NCBI RefSeq assembly: GCF_910594985.1
Contig: NZ_CAJVCE010000003.1
Coordinates: 1 to 64,000 of the forward strand
DNA: 64,000 bases
Reading direction: 5' to 3'
From: Paenibacillus allorhizosphaerae
Lineage (GTDB): Bacteria > Bacillota > Bacilli > Paenibacillales > NBRC-103111
Positions 26,419-35,755 of the stretch are shown piece after piece. Numbering within the stretch: position 1 is the stretch's first letter; each line of letters opens with the position of its first letter. The position numbers were made by a program, and so were the translations under genes. The notes below the pieces were generated by a model. That model ran no database searches. It was not told the origin of the DNA and saw only the letters and a program-made list of their open reading frames with translations.

Positions 26419-26449
26419 CAAGAGACAGAAGCGGCCCTTCTGTCTCTTG
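26419..26449 (+). terminator. Hairpin terminator
   Basis: CAAGAGACAGAAG and its perfect complement around a 5-base loop; the U-tract is weak. It lies between convergent genes. Confidence 0.6.
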
Positions 26450-26490
26450 GATAAGCAATTGGTGATCGATTGTTTCACTATATAATAGTA

Positions 26491-27711
26491 TTACTTATTA
26501 TGGTCAACCATAATAGGCAAGTTCTCAAGAGATTGTCCTAACACCGAATCGGCTAAATGTTCGGTGACCTCGAATCCCGCCACCGGCCGAATATCGGCGA
26601 AACGTTTGACAAATGCGGTCAAAGCGATGCGCGCTTCCATACGAGCTAGCGGGGCGCCCAAACAGAAATGCGGTCCTGATCCAAAACTGAGATGGTGTTG
26701 AATATTCGGACGATGAATATCAAACTCTTCCGCATGGGCAAATTCGGATTCATCCCGGTTGGCGGAGCCAATCCACGCTACGATTACTTGCCCTTCCTTC
26801 ATCTCATGCCCAAAAACATTAGTATCTTGAGCTACCCTGCGATCCATATGAGCCGTAAAACGGAAGCGCAGTACCTCCTCAATCATATTGGGAACTAATG
26901 ATACGTCGGATCTCAACTCCTGATAAATACCCGGCTTGTCAAACAATATGCAATAAAAGACATTGGAAATCAGTTTCGTCGTTGTTTCATTCCCCGCACC
27001 GAGCAGTCCGATGGCGGACATGACCACTTCTTCATCCGTTAATTGTTCCCCCTCCAGTTCGGCTTTCGTCAAGTCAGAGATAATGTCATCCACAGGATGC
27101 TTCCGTTTTTCTTGGACGATGGGAAACAAATAATCACGAAATTCCTTCATTGCCTGCCTTTTTTGTTGGTCGATATCGACAAAAGCTTCTTTATTATAAG
27201 GGAGAAACAGGATATCAGACCAGGATTTAATGAGTCGACGATCTTTGGAAGGAACACCGAGCAACTCTGCGATGACAGTCACCGGAAGAGGGATCGCCAG
27301 CTTTTCCATAATATCCAACGTTGATTCGCCTTCCATATCCGCTATCAATTCATCAACAATGGCTTGAATTCGAGGTTCCCACTCTTTAAGGCTGCGGGGA
27401 GTGAACGCTTGGGATTGAAGAGCGCGACGTTTTCGATGTTCCGGCGGATCGACCATATTAACATTGCTTCGATTATCAAAACTCTTACTGGGAGTGGGGA
27501 TTAAGCTTCGCTCTTTTTTATTGGAAAATAATTCATGATCAAACAGTACTCGCTTGGCATGTTCATATAAAAACACATTCCAGACATCCTGTTCGGCATC
27601 GTAAAAGACAGGGCTGTTCTCCCTCATCTCTTTGTACCAAGCAAAAGGTTCCCATTGCGATTGCTTCGACTTCAGCTTCGAAATTTCGTTCAAAAGGATA
27701 TTTTGATTCAT
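26491..27711 (-). CDS. Cytochrome P450 (CYP107-like class)
   Basis: A 406-residue soluble bacterial P450 monooxygenase that hydroxylates a small molecule using external ferredoxin/flavodoxin electrons. Seen: the I-helix oxygen-activation motif GAGNETTT, the ExxR motif in EEVLRFRFTAH, and the haem loop FGSGPHFCLGAPLAR with Cys350. All key residues are intact. It is divergent from a TetR regulator, with two copies of a 27-bp repeat in the 346-base spacer. No redox partner gene is adjacent. Substrate unknown. Confidence 0.93.
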   Translation of the reverse strand: MNQNILLNEISKLKSKQSQWEPFAWYKEMRENSPVFYDAEQDVWNVFLYEHAKRVLFDHELFSNKKERSLIPTPSKSFDNRSNVNMVDPPEHRKRRALQSQAFTPRSLKEWEPRIQAIVDELIADMEGESTLDIMEKLAIPLPVTVIAELLGVPSKDRRLIKSWSDILFLPYNKEAFVDIDQQKRQAMKEFRDYLFPIVQEKRKHPVDDIISDLTKAELEGEQLTDEEVVMSAIGLLGAGNETTTKLISNVFYCILFDKPGIYQELRSDVSLVPNMIEEVLRFRFTAHMDRRVAQDTNVFGHEMKEGQVIVAWIGSANRDESEFAHAEEFDIHRPNIQHHLSFGSGPHFCLGAPLARMEARIALTAFVKRFADIRPVAGFEVTEHLADSVLGQSLENLPIMVDHNK

Positions 27712-27733
27712 TGAACCAATTCCTCCTCAGACT

Positions 27734-27771
27734 AAATTTACACCATGTTTTATAATTTACACAATGTAAAT
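27734..27771. promoter_or_regulatory. Candidate TetR operator, P450 side
   Basis: TTTACACCATGTTTTATAAT is followed directly by the palindrome ATTTACA-CAA-TGTAAAT (27755-27771). It lies 25-60 bases upstream of the P450 ATG, where it could cover the promoter. Confidence 0.45.
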
Positions 27772-27923
27772 TTATTTTATCCTGACATTATTGTACTTAC
27801 AAGCTACATTCTTTGCCGCGGTGTAAACTATCATGCATTCAATTCTTTTTTTGTTGTTTATCTCGAAGTAATAAGACGCAATGCCTGGAATTTGTAGTTT
27901 ATTGTTTTGGACATCGTAGACTT

Positions 27924-27950
27924 AAATTACACTGTGTTGTATAATTAACA
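27924..27950. promoter_or_regulatory. Candidate TetR operator, TetR side
   Basis: TTACACTGTGTTGTATAATT aligns base for base, with few changes, with the element at 27734-27761. It contains TATAAT and could overlap the TetR gene promoter. Confidence 0.45.
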
Positions 27951-28057
27951 TCATATAAAATAGATGATATGGGTAGACTCATAATTACAAGCAACACATA
28001 GCGATCAAAATCGTGAAATTGTAGCTTCTATATGAATAAGGAAGGGAGAAGCAAAGG

Positions 28058-28660
28058 ATGGATAATACAACAGCTCGCACGGACCCCCGCATACTTCGCA
28101 CACGCCAGTTGCTTAAGGATTCTTTTATTGATTTGCTTCAGGAAGTGGATATAGAGAAAATAACGGTAAATCGCCTCGCCCAGCGGGCCACCATCAACCG
28201 CGTAACCTTTTATCTTCATTATCGGGACATTCCGGATATGCTGGAAAAAATGGCAGACGAAATGAATGAAGAGATTTATAGGGTATTGAAAAAAACGCCG
28301 GAAAATCCGAATTCCGTGGAAGAAGAAGAGCTGACGATGCTGGTTAATTTGCTCGAGCATATTGCAGAACATGCGAAATTTTACAAAGTTATTCTTGCCA
28401 AACAGACCCCCATCTTTACGGATCGTCTGTTGAAGCTTCTGACAGAATTGATTACTGCAAAAATAGAGAGAATGGATGGTGACTCCTACTATTTATCGGC
28501 CGGTTTTCAAAAAGACATCGCCATTTGGTACGGCTCTTCGGCCTTGATTGGTACAATCGTGGCTTGGCTTCGAAACGACTTGCCGTATACGCCACTCTTT
28601 CTTGCTAAGCAATTTTTTTTGCTTCACAAACTTGATACTTGTTGCAGGACCCCAGGTTGA
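28058..28660 (+). CDS. TetR/AcrR-family transcriptional regulator
   Basis: A 200-residue repressor. Seen: the N-terminal TetR HTH (LLKDSFIDLLQEVDIEKITV, then LAQRATINRVTFYLHYRDI) and an all-helical ligand domain ending with the WLRNDLPYTP segment of TetR_C_33-like regulators. AAGGAAGGGAGAAGCAAAGG precedes the ATG. It is divergent from the P450 gene and probably represses it until the P450 substrate or another hydrophobic effector binds. Confidence 0.9.
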   Translation: MDNTTARTDPRILRTRQLLKDSFIDLLQEVDIEKITVNRLAQRATINRVTFYLHYRDIPDMLEKMADEMNEEIYRVLKKTPENPNSVEEEELTMLVNLLEHIAEHAKFYKVILAKQTPIFTDRLLKLLTELITAKIERMDGDSYYLSAGFQKDIAIWYGSSALIGTIVAWLRNDLPYTPLFLAKQFFLLHKLDTCCRTPG

Positions 28661-28790
28661 TTATAAACAAGACGCATATTGTATGTTTTAATACATCGAA
28701 TTCCCTTTTATTGTGAACGCCAACCGTGCGCTGCAGGAGTTTTTTCCGATGAGATAGCGCTGGCCTGCTTTGACGATGGGAGCGCAAATT

Positions 28791-28836
28791 AGCCGAGTAG
28801 CCGCGAGGAAATGATCCTGCATCTACTCGGCTTTTA
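28791..28836 (+). terminator. Intrinsic terminator
   Basis: AGCCGAGTAG pairs with CTACTCGGCT (28823-28832), followed by TTTATTAT. It lies 130 bases after the TetR gene, between convergent genes. Confidence 0.7.
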
Positions 28837-28882
28837 TTATGCTACTCCGCTGTTGGCCAACCATCTCCTCAATCCGAAATAA

Positions 28883-29452
28883 TTACTTTCTTGCTTTTCT
28901 CCAAACAAAGAACGTCGCCGTTCCTATTACAGCAATTCCAATCATTATAACCCAGATATATGGATGTAACCTGTAAAGTTCACCTTCAAGATTAACTTGT
29001 TCCGTTGGAATTTTGCCTTCACCTAATACAGCTAAATCCTCTTGCGCTTGACCTAATACATTCGTCCGGTCGCAGATTATTGTTATAAGTAACTCTTTGT
29101 CTCCGTACATGGTAGATGGGTGGGCATAAACTAAGTATTCCTTACTTTTTTCAAAATGAAATCCACAGTCTCCTCCACCGCTTCCCGTGTGAATAATGAT
29201 TTGAGATTCATTTCCACCTTTCCATATATGGCTCACTTCGAATAGTACAGCTCTCGTTACGCTTCCATTCAAATATCTTTGCTCCTTTACTTCAAGGACA
29301 CGACCTGCAAAAACTTCTTGCGACCGACTGAACTGCGCTACGACATCTTGGGGGCGAGCACATGAACAAGCATGAACCGTCGAAGGAACGAAGCTCGTCA
29401 TGATACTTAAAAATAGAACAGTCATCAAAATCAAATTTGTAATCTTTCTCAC
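28883..29452 (-). CDS. Membrane-anchored NTR/TIMP-like secreted protein
   Basis: A 189-residue exported protein. Seen: a signal peptide to about residue 28 ending VHAC, directly followed by the CSCARP start typical of netrin/TIMP-like (NTR) domains, then EVFAGRVLEVKE, FEVSHIWKGG, GDCGFHFEKSKEYLVYA and ICDRT. A C-terminal membrane helix (WVIMIGIAVIGTATFFVW) ends in RKARK. So the domain would be displayed outside the cell, held by the C-terminus. Function unknown; bacterial members are uncharacterised. It stands alone. Confidence 0.7.
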   Translation of the reverse strand: MRKITNLILMTVLFLSIMTSFVPSTVHACSCARPQDVVAQFSRSQEVFAGRVLEVKEQRYLNGSVTRAVLFEVSHIWKGGNESQIIIHTGSGGGDCGFHFEKSKEYLVYAHPSTMYGDKELLITIICDRTNVLGQAQEDLAVLGEGKIPTEQVNLEGELYRLHPYIWVIMIGIAVIGTATFFVWRKARK

Positions 29453-29810
29453 TACAATCCCCCTCTCTAACTATGACATCGTAAACAAATTACGTAATTT
29501 TATAACGATCCATATTTACCAAATGTTGCAAGCCATGTCTTACTATTCTTCCCAGTGGACTCGGGTCTATTGGAATGCCCTTTTTTTCCTGAGGAGTTAT
29601 GCGAATAATCCAAGCTATACAAAAATGGCAAGACCATACGCCTTTTAAGCCTAAATTTTCTGAATGATTGCGGTTTCAGGGTAATATATAATGATATACA
29701 ATTGAATGAACAATTTCTTACGGTAATAACATTTGTTTACACCGCAGCCGGTTGGGAAACTCATTCAATTTATAAATCAATATAAAAAATAATTTTATGG
29801 AGGTAAGCGT
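29453..29810. other. Intergenic region, 358 bp
   Basis: Spacer between divergent secreted-protein genes. Inverted arms ATTGAATGA (29701-29709) and TCATTCAAT (29761-29769) may be an operator for the gene at 29811. No gene was found. Confidence 0.4.
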
Positions 29811-30797
29811 ATGAAGCGTATGTTTACAAAAAGAATGGGAACGATGAACAATTCCTTGATACCCGGAAAGCGTTTTATCCTTTTTGTTGCCTTACTCCTT
29901 TGCCTAACGATGATGATACCCATCACAGCCAGTGCAGCATATTACAACACCTACACCGACGTCGCAACGCTCAACAATGCAAATAGTGCTTACGCCGCAC
30001 AGGGATTTGCCGTCGGATCTAGCTACGTCTATTCCGTAAAAGTCAACAGTGACAATACCACGGCAGTCATTTACCGTACCAAAATGAGTGACGGAACCAC
30101 TACGCTCATGACAAACGGTGATAACGGAACTACTTACGCTACCTACCTCGGCCATGCCAACGATGTGGTGCTGAGCACAATCAACGAAGAATTTTATATG
30201 TTCGTAGTCACCATGAACGCCGGCAGTATGAGTCTCGTGAAACTGAAGTATGTAGGAACGACATATTACAAAGTTGGTAACTACACCATCAAATACAATG
30301 GTGCAGACAAAGCGATGTCGGGTGTGAAAATTACCAGCAAAGACGCTACCAACATAAACTTTCTCTTCAAATCCGGTCGAACTTTGTACAGGGGCACACT
30401 CCCGCTGACCGCAAACAGCGGGACAATTAATGTAACCTACGGCTTTTACCTGAATATTGAAGATGCACTGGTCAACGGCAGTACCATATCTAATATCACC
30501 TCATATGCATTCCAGGGTTTCGGTTATTATAACAATACAATATATGTTCCAATGACATATCAAAACGTCAGCATTGTACTTGTTTATCGTAATATATCTA
30601 CTGCCTCGGGTACCATAGCTGCAGATAATAATTTGTCATTCCGCATTACGTCCTCTGCATACCCTGACCTTTTTGAGATCGAAGGCGTCGGAATCGCCAA
30701 TGGGGATAAACTCTGGTTCAACACCAATCGAAGAACAGCACCGGGTGATACCGCTCATGACGGAGTGCACTATTTCAACGATTACAGCGCTTCCTAA
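29811..30797 (+). CDS. Secreted helveticin-J-like (class III bacteriocin family) protein
   Basis: A 328-residue exported protein. Seen: a long signal peptide (to about residue 43, ITASAA), then a beta-rich, Asn/Thr/Tyr-rich mature region with GFAVGSSYVYSVKVNSDNT, YATYLGHANDVVLST, KLKYVGTTYYKVGNYTI and a tail GVGIANGDKLWFNTNRR. The block order resembles proteins annotated as helveticin J family class III bacteriocins, probably beta-propellers. TGGAGGTAAGCGT precedes the ATG. No immunity or export gene is adjacent, so bacteriocin activity is uncertain; a surface or binding role is equally possible. Confidence 0.55.
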   Translation: MKRMFTKRMGTMNNSLIPGKRFILFVALLLCLTMMIPITASAAYYNTYTDVATLNNANSAYAAQGFAVGSSYVYSVKVNSDNTTAVIYRTKMSDGTTTLMTNGDNGTTYATYLGHANDVVLSTINEEFYMFVVTMNAGSMSLVKLKYVGTTYYKVGNYTIKYNGADKAMSGVKITSKDATNINFLFKSGRTLYRGTLPLTANSGTINVTYGFYLNIEDALVNGSTISNITSYAFQGFGYYNNTIYVPMTYQNVSIVLVYRNISTASGTIAADNNLSFRITSSAYPDLFEIEGVGIANGDKLWFNTNRRTAPGDTAHDGVHYFNDYSAS

Positions 30798-30879
30798 ATA
30801 ATATTATAGGCTACAGGCAGTCACCGGGGCTCGTTTGTACCCATTATTATCAAGAACGTGACTAAACATAAATACGGCG

Positions 30880-30911
30880 GGTCTTAAGACTTGAAACAAA
30901 GTCTTAAGACC
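30880..30911. terminator. Bidirectional terminator
   Basis: GGTCTTAAGACTT pairs with AAGTCTTAAGACC around six bases, just after the helveticin-like gene and touching the stop of the RibD-like fragment. Confidence 0.65.
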
Positions 30912-31133
30912 TTATTTGATGATGCGATATCTAAGATGGGTTGTCCCATGGGATTCTACGATCCTAATAGTTTCAAGCTGGATACATTCGGATCCGATAT
31001 GATCAAACAACCGAATCCCCTCCGTAAGCAGTACGGGGGCAATATGCAGTTGGATCTCGTCAAGGAGAGACGTTTTAAGGCATTGTTGGGCTACTGCCGC
31101 GCCACCCAGCACATATACGTCTTTATCGAACAT
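30912..31133 (-). pseudogene. RibD C-domain / DHFR-like reductase fragment
   Basis: 73 codons encode the C-terminal third of a dihydrofolate-reductase-like (RibD_C) protein: KDVYVLGGAAVAQQCLKTSL, LLDEIQLHIAPVLLTEGIRL, FDHI. Normal members have 170-200 residues and carry the NADPH-binding N-terminus, which is missing here. No ribosome site precedes the ATG. It is a dead fragment; another truncated member lies at 44145. Confidence 0.75.
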
Positions 31134-31277
31134 CTCATTCAGGACTTCGCTTTTCTTAATCCGGAACGGTCGAACACAAAAGAGGAGCTGCCGTCAAGCG
31201 TGCTCCTCCATTATGTTTCTTCCTTGGTACCGGTACGAGTATCGTCTTTGATTTCCGTTGATGAGGTGCGTCTGTGC

Positions 31278-31487
31278 CTAGGAATTCGTGTCTTTACTAT
31301 CCGAAACTTTAGCCTGCATATGTTCTAGTTGGGCTTTGTAAAGCTCTTCTTTTGCTTCCTGTACGTCTTGCTCTCGATTAACATTACTATGTGCTGCTTC
31401 ATTCAGCGTGTGGAGTGCATGATTCAGAGAATTTTGGGCTTGTGTCCTCTTGCTCTGCTCTTGATGGTTCGATTGTTGGTCAGTCAT
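31278..31487 (-). CDS. Small hydrophilic helical protein, unknown
   Basis: 69 residues, rich in Gln, Glu, Ala and Lys, predicted as one long amphipathic helix (QNSLNHALHTLNEAA, VQEAKEELYKAQLEHMQ). The start ATG lies eight bases after GAAGGAGG, which supports real translation; an upstream in-frame ATG overlaps that site. No family is recognised. Similar in style to the small Gln-rich protein at 51402. Confidence 0.55.
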   Translation of the reverse strand: MTDQQSNHQEQSKRTQAQNSLNHALHTLNEAAHSNVNREQDVQEAKEELYKAQLEHMQAKVSDSKDTNS

Positions 31488-31641
31488 TAAGTATGCCTCC
31501 TTCATGTTTTACAGCAAAGTTAATATGGTCAGAATGTACATATGTAATTCATATTTTTTGGCAATTAGGCAAAATTATTTATTAAGAGTAGCCCATCTTC
31601 ATCTTTATGTATTCAACGTATTTAGTTGGTGTTTTGACCAA

Positions 31642-33147
31642 TTACTCGCCAATAACGACAATTTCGGAAAGCCCCGTCTCGTTGGTCAGCGCCTTTTCGA
31701 TCACCACTTTGATGGATTTGACCTTTCGTTCCGCAAGATTGACTATCGCGGCGGCACCGGGTTCGGTAGGAAACTCGATATCTTTGATCTCCGTACCGTC
31801 ATCCAAAATGATCTTTCCGGTTTGGAGCGCTCGTAAGCCGCTAGCGCTCTCATAGATCAATACGCTCTTGACGACTCGCTGAGTCGGCCAGGTCAGCTGC
31901 GCCCAAGCTCCGGCCGTCTCGTTGTTGGCCACCCAATCGTACTTATCAAAACGTCGGTACAGTCCGATTTCGCCATCGTTCAAAGCTTTCTCGGTAAAGC
32001 CTTGTTTGGTCGAGCTTACGGAAACCTTAGCGTCCCCTGCAATATTTTTCCACTTGCCGGTCGTGCCGGAGGGGCGCATTTGCCCTGTAATGGTCGGACC
32101 ATTCACGTAAATCGAGCCGTCACTGCGGAACCCGATCCGATCAATATTGAGCTGGCGGTCACCACCGCCCTTCTTCACATCAATGTGCGTGTGATACATG
32201 ATCCACCATTCCTTGCCGTCCGGGGACGGAATGATGGAGTGATGTCCTGGCCCCGATACTTTGGTGTGTTCGGCACTCATAATCGGATTGTCCTTATATT
32301 TGACGAACGGGCCGGTCGGACTTTTGGACGTGGCATAACCCACCGAATAATTACGGTTGCAATAGCAGTTGGCCGAAAACATCAAATAATAGGTGCCGTC
32401 ATGCTTCAGAACGAAGGCGCCCTCGTTCCATCGATTGTTGCCGCTCTGCATCTCCCAGGACTGCTCCGGCTTCGCCACCGTGATCGGCCCACTTTTTATC
32501 GAGCTCATGTCCTCGTTCAATTCGACAACATTAATGCTGCTGACTTTTTTGTCGCCTTCCGGTAAAAGGTTGTTGGAGTAATACATGTATATTTTGCCGT
32601 TATCATCAATCAGAACATAGGGGTCAATGGTGCTGTATTCATAATTCAAGAGCGGCTCCTTCAGCATATCTTTGAAAGGACCCTTCGGCGAATCCGCAAC
32701 TGCGACGTTGATATGCAGTTTTCCTTCGCCTTTCCCCGCTGAATAAAACATGTAAAACTTCCCTTTGTATTCCAAGACTTGCGGCGCCCAGAAATTTTTG
32801 TCTCCAAAGGTATCTGCCGCCTTCAATACTTGTCCTTCATCCTTCCACTGCACGAGATCACTGCTGGAATTGCCTCTAAAGCCGCCGCCGCCTGTCGGAT
32901 AAGCATAATACTTCCCATCGCTGGCTCGAAACACGCCGGGATCGGCTCCGCGCTTGATAACCGGATTCGTGTAAAACAAATTTTTCGGCAGCTCACTCGG
33001 GCTTTTCAACTGCGCAGGTGCTGATGCTTGCTGGGCGGGCGGTGCAGCGGCCCCTTGGCTGCTAGGACCGTTGGTTTGACCCGTTGAAGTACAGCCTGCA
33101 AGCAAAAGGACAACCATTGCGGCAATATGCTGCGTTCTCCATTTCAT
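31642..33147 (-). CDS. GH43 glycoside hydrolase lipoprotein
   Basis: A 501-residue surface lipoprotein (lipobox VLLLAGC, about residue 19) with a Pro/Ala/Gln linker and a GH43 five-bladed propeller, the fold of arabinanases and beta-xylosidases. The catalytic triad is visible: D69 in KRGADPGVF, D175 in YSTIDPYVLI and E242 in RWNEGAFVLK. Residues from about 370 form a discoidin-like beta-sandwich (GAWAQLTWPTQRVVKSVLIY), probably carbohydrate binding. It lies 170 bases downstream of a GH116 gene on the same strand. Plant arabinan or xylan is the likely target, by family. Confidence 0.9.
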   Translation of the reverse strand: MKWRTQHIAAMVVLLLAGCTSTGQTNGPSSQGAAAPPAQQASAPAQLKSPSELPKNLFYTNPVIKRGADPGVFRASDGKYYAYPTGGGGFRGNSSSDLVQWKDEGQVLKAADTFGDKNFWAPQVLEYKGKFYMFYSAGKGEGKLHINVAVADSPKGPFKDMLKEPLLNYEYSTIDPYVLIDDNGKIYMYYSNNLLPEGDKKVSSINVVELNEDMSSIKSGPITVAKPEQSWEMQSGNNRWNEGAFVLKHDGTYYLMFSANCYCNRNYSVGYATSKSPTGPFVKYKDNPIMSAEHTKVSGPGHHSIIPSPDGKEWWIMYHTHIDVKKGGGDRQLNIDRIGFRSDGSIYVNGPTITGQMRPSGTTGKWKNIAGDAKVSVSSTKQGFTEKALNDGEIGLYRRFDKYDWVANNETAGAWAQLTWPTQRVVKSVLIYESASGLRALQTGKIILDDGTEIKDIEFPTEPGAAAIVNLAERKVKSIKVVIEKALTNETGLSEIVVIGE

Positions 33148-33316
33148 TCAATATGTATCCCCTTTCAAAGTAGCCGGATCCAACCGGATGTCCTTTAACG
33201 GCAGGATGGCTCATTACGGTCACTAGGTGTCTGTGCCCAACTTCAAGTCACTATAAGCTGACATGGCATTGCCGCAACAAGCCGTCAGTTCGCCTAAGCT
33301 TGAACGCCCGCCATCC

Positions 33317-35755
33317 TTACAGGCAGATTTGTTGGCCGCACGCATGAATCAGAATGCCGGATGCATCGCCATAGAGCACATCGGCTTTCACTTCATACGT
33401 TCCTCTTTCAGTCTTCCATTGCGTGAACGTTCCCCACGCTTTCCCCGTACTCCAGAAAGTCGTGAAATGCTCTTTATTGATCACCGGATCGAACTTCAGC
33501 TCCTTCCGTACCATATCGAACTGAAAGCCGCCAAGAGCGTTCAGCAGCCCCCAGCTCGCAAGAGATCGCGCATAATGGTGCCCGCATTCCACCTCGTTCC
33601 ACGGGTTACGATGCACACCGTCATACCTGTCCCGGACCGCCTTAACGACGGTCAGCCCTTCTTCGACGAACCCTTCGTAGATCAAGTGGACGGCCACCTG
33701 ATACTCAATCCCGGTCCATACCTCGTCGGAATAAACGAATGGCAGCCGCGGTCGTCCTCCATTAGGCCATGAGCACAAGACGAGTCCTTTCTCGTCGTTG
33801 ATTGCATAAACGCGCTGACAGTTGATATGATGACGAAAATCCGTCTTAAAGTTGTTGGCATATACCGAGCGAATGGCGCTTTTTACGTGCTGCTCCGGAA
33901 GCAAATAGCCGAGGCCGTATAGGTGCGCAAGCTGCTGTGCCAGGACCTGGTCGGACAAGCAGCCTAGGCCATGCTGGTATTTGTACCGGTTGACGTCGTC
34001 AAGCCGCTGAACGTAGAATTGTCCGTTCCACAGGATGTCGTCGGCTCTCGCGGAGCTTTTTTCGAAGGCGTCCCGGTAATTGCGCGCCTCGGATTCTTCG
34101 CCCAAATAACGCGCGATCTCTTCGCCTGCCCGCAGCGCGCCGAGAAACATGAAGGAGGCCAGCGGATTCGGCCCGTAAAATTCGATGTCATACGTGTTAT
34201 GCTGCACGCCGTCGAGAACCAAGTCGCCGTCCGTATCCCAGTGACGGAAAGCATAATCTAGCGCCTTCTTCACACCGGGCCATACTTCTCTAAGAAACAC
34301 GTCGTCTCCGGTCAGCTTCCACTCGCGGTATACCCTCATAATGGCACCCAGCTGCCCGTCGGAGGCGGCCATCTTTTGCCATGCGCAGTCAAACATCTTG
34401 CGTACGCGAAAATTCAGCTTCCCGTCTTCCTCCACTTCCTCCAGAAACTCGGTCCGCCGCATGCTCTGCTCCAGGGTCGGGAACAGGAAAGCGAGCGTTT
34501 GAGCATAGTTCCATACATGATTGCAGTTGCCGTCACAGCTGCCCTCCGTATCCCCGCTGCCCTCAAATGCCAAAAAGCGCCCGTCCATCAGCCAAAAGCA
34601 GGTTGTGCTTCGCAGCACCGTAATGTTGGAGGACAGCGCATCGAGCACGACAGCCGGCAGCGAGCTTGCAAACAGCGCGTCGCGAAATGCGTAGGTATCT
34701 TTCTCGAGCCGGGGCAGTTGGTCAACGAGATAGGCGGCGACCTCCCAGGAGCTGTTGAACCGGTTGGCATAATGATTTTTCGTCAGTTCCTTGCCTTCCC
34801 TTCGGTCGCGGATCCCCTCGTTCCAGCCGTTGATGCGATTCGGGAAAAACCAGGTTAGAATAAAACGAATCTCCTTCGTTTCTCCCGGCTCCAACGATTC
34901 ACGCACGCCCAGCGTACCCGTATCGGTTTGCTTCGGTCCGGCGGGCTGATCGTAACCGAGATCGTTCAGAAGACCGTCTTCCGCGAAGTCATCCCAGAAT
35001 TCCTGGAGAAAATCGTACCAAGGTCCCCGAAGCCATGCCCGTTTGTACGTAACCTGCGAATTCGTAGTGACGATTGACATGTTACCATCATGAAGCGCAT
35101 TCGCTGGAACCTGTTCGGAATGGAAATAAAGTCCGGAGAACGCTTCCTCCTGCTTGAATGTATTCGTATTGCCTATAGCCGCCGAAGGTATTTGGTAACC
35201 TTCGGGAGAATATGTCGTTCCGCCTACCGGGTTAACGAAAGATCCGGCGATCGTCAAGTCGACTCTTCGTTTGCTAATATTAGTAACGCGGTAAGTAAAA
35301 ACCGCTCCGGGAATGCCGGAATCCTCGGGGTTGAGCGGAATAAACGGTGTGTAAGCTTCGAGCTCGACCTTCACCGGTAAATCGGTATCTTCAAAATCCA
35401 CTTTGGCAACCGGATATTCACCATGAAGCACCGAATGATCCATCCGTGGGAGACCGTAGCCCGTGATTGGGTGGTACCCGGTGCCGCGGGTAAATGGAGG
35501 GTTCAACCGTGATTCCAGCACTTTGGCAACCGGCTCGCTCCCCTCCTGCTTTGCCCAAATCGCAAAATAGGAATTGGGCAGCAATCGTCCCTTCCCCGGG
35601 CGGTTGAAAAATTCCCAGTCTCGTAGCTCCCCCCGGCTGCCGAGAGAAATATTCCCTGTACCGATTCCCCCAAGGAGAAATGCAGCTTCCTTCGCCTCTC
35701 GTGGAAATGTCCTCGGTTTCCATGGTTCGAACAATTCATCCCGTGAATAAGTCAT
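33317..35755 (-). CDS. GH116-family glycoside hydrolase (GBA2-like)
   Basis: An 812-residue cytoplasmic-type enzyme (no signal peptide) with the GH116 layout: an N-terminal beta-sandwich (FLLGGIGTGNISLGSRGELR, residues about 27-46) and a C-terminal (alpha/alpha)6 barrel. Barrel hallmarks are CDGNCNHVWNYAQTLAFLFP, VLDGVQHNTYDIEFYGPNPL and LCSWPNGGRPRLPFVYSDEV, near WTGIEYQVA. Members are beta-glucosidases or beta-xylosidases. With GH43 downstream it would finish breakdown of imported plant oligosaccharides, though no transporter permease is adjacent. Confidence 0.9.
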   Translation of the reverse strand: MTYSRDELFEPWKPRTFPREAKEAAFLLGGIGTGNISLGSRGELRDWEFFNRPGKGRLLPNSYFAIWAKQEGSEPVAKVLESRLNPPFTRGTGYHPITGYGLPRMDHSVLHGEYPVAKVDFEDTDLPVKVELEAYTPFIPLNPEDSGIPGAVFTYRVTNISKRRVDLTIAGSFVNPVGGTTYSPEGYQIPSAAIGNTNTFKQEEAFSGLYFHSEQVPANALHDGNMSIVTTNSQVTYKRAWLRGPWYDFLQEFWDDFAEDGLLNDLGYDQPAGPKQTDTGTLGVRESLEPGETKEIRFILTWFFPNRINGWNEGIRDRREGKELTKNHYANRFNSSWEVAAYLVDQLPRLEKDTYAFRDALFASSLPAVVLDALSSNITVLRSTTCFWLMDGRFLAFEGSGDTEGSCDGNCNHVWNYAQTLAFLFPTLEQSMRRTEFLEEVEEDGKLNFRVRKMFDCAWQKMAASDGQLGAIMRVYREWKLTGDDVFLREVWPGVKKALDYAFRHWDTDGDLVLDGVQHNTYDIEFYGPNPLASFMFLGALRAGEEIARYLGEESEARNYRDAFEKSSARADDILWNGQFYVQRLDDVNRYKYQHGLGCLSDQVLAQQLAHLYGLGYLLPEQHVKSAIRSVYANNFKTDFRHHINCQRVYAINDEKGLVLCSWPNGGRPRLPFVYSDEVWTGIEYQVAVHLIYEGFVEEGLTVVKAVRDRYDGVHRNPWNEVECGHHYARSLASWGLLNALGGFQFDMVRKELKFDPVINKEHFTTFWSTGKAWGTFTQWKTERGTYEVKADVLYGDASGILIHACGQQICL

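Larger units (their letters stand above)
27712..28057. other. Divergent P450/TetR control region
   Basis: A 346-base A/T-rich spacer. It holds two similar 27-28-base elements and a 7-base-arm palindrome listed separately, which are likely TetR binding sites. Confidence 0.5.

Noticed and set aside
30891..31328. 145-codon open frame on the + strand
   Set aside because: Antisense to the RibD-like fragment and starts inside a terminator hairpin.
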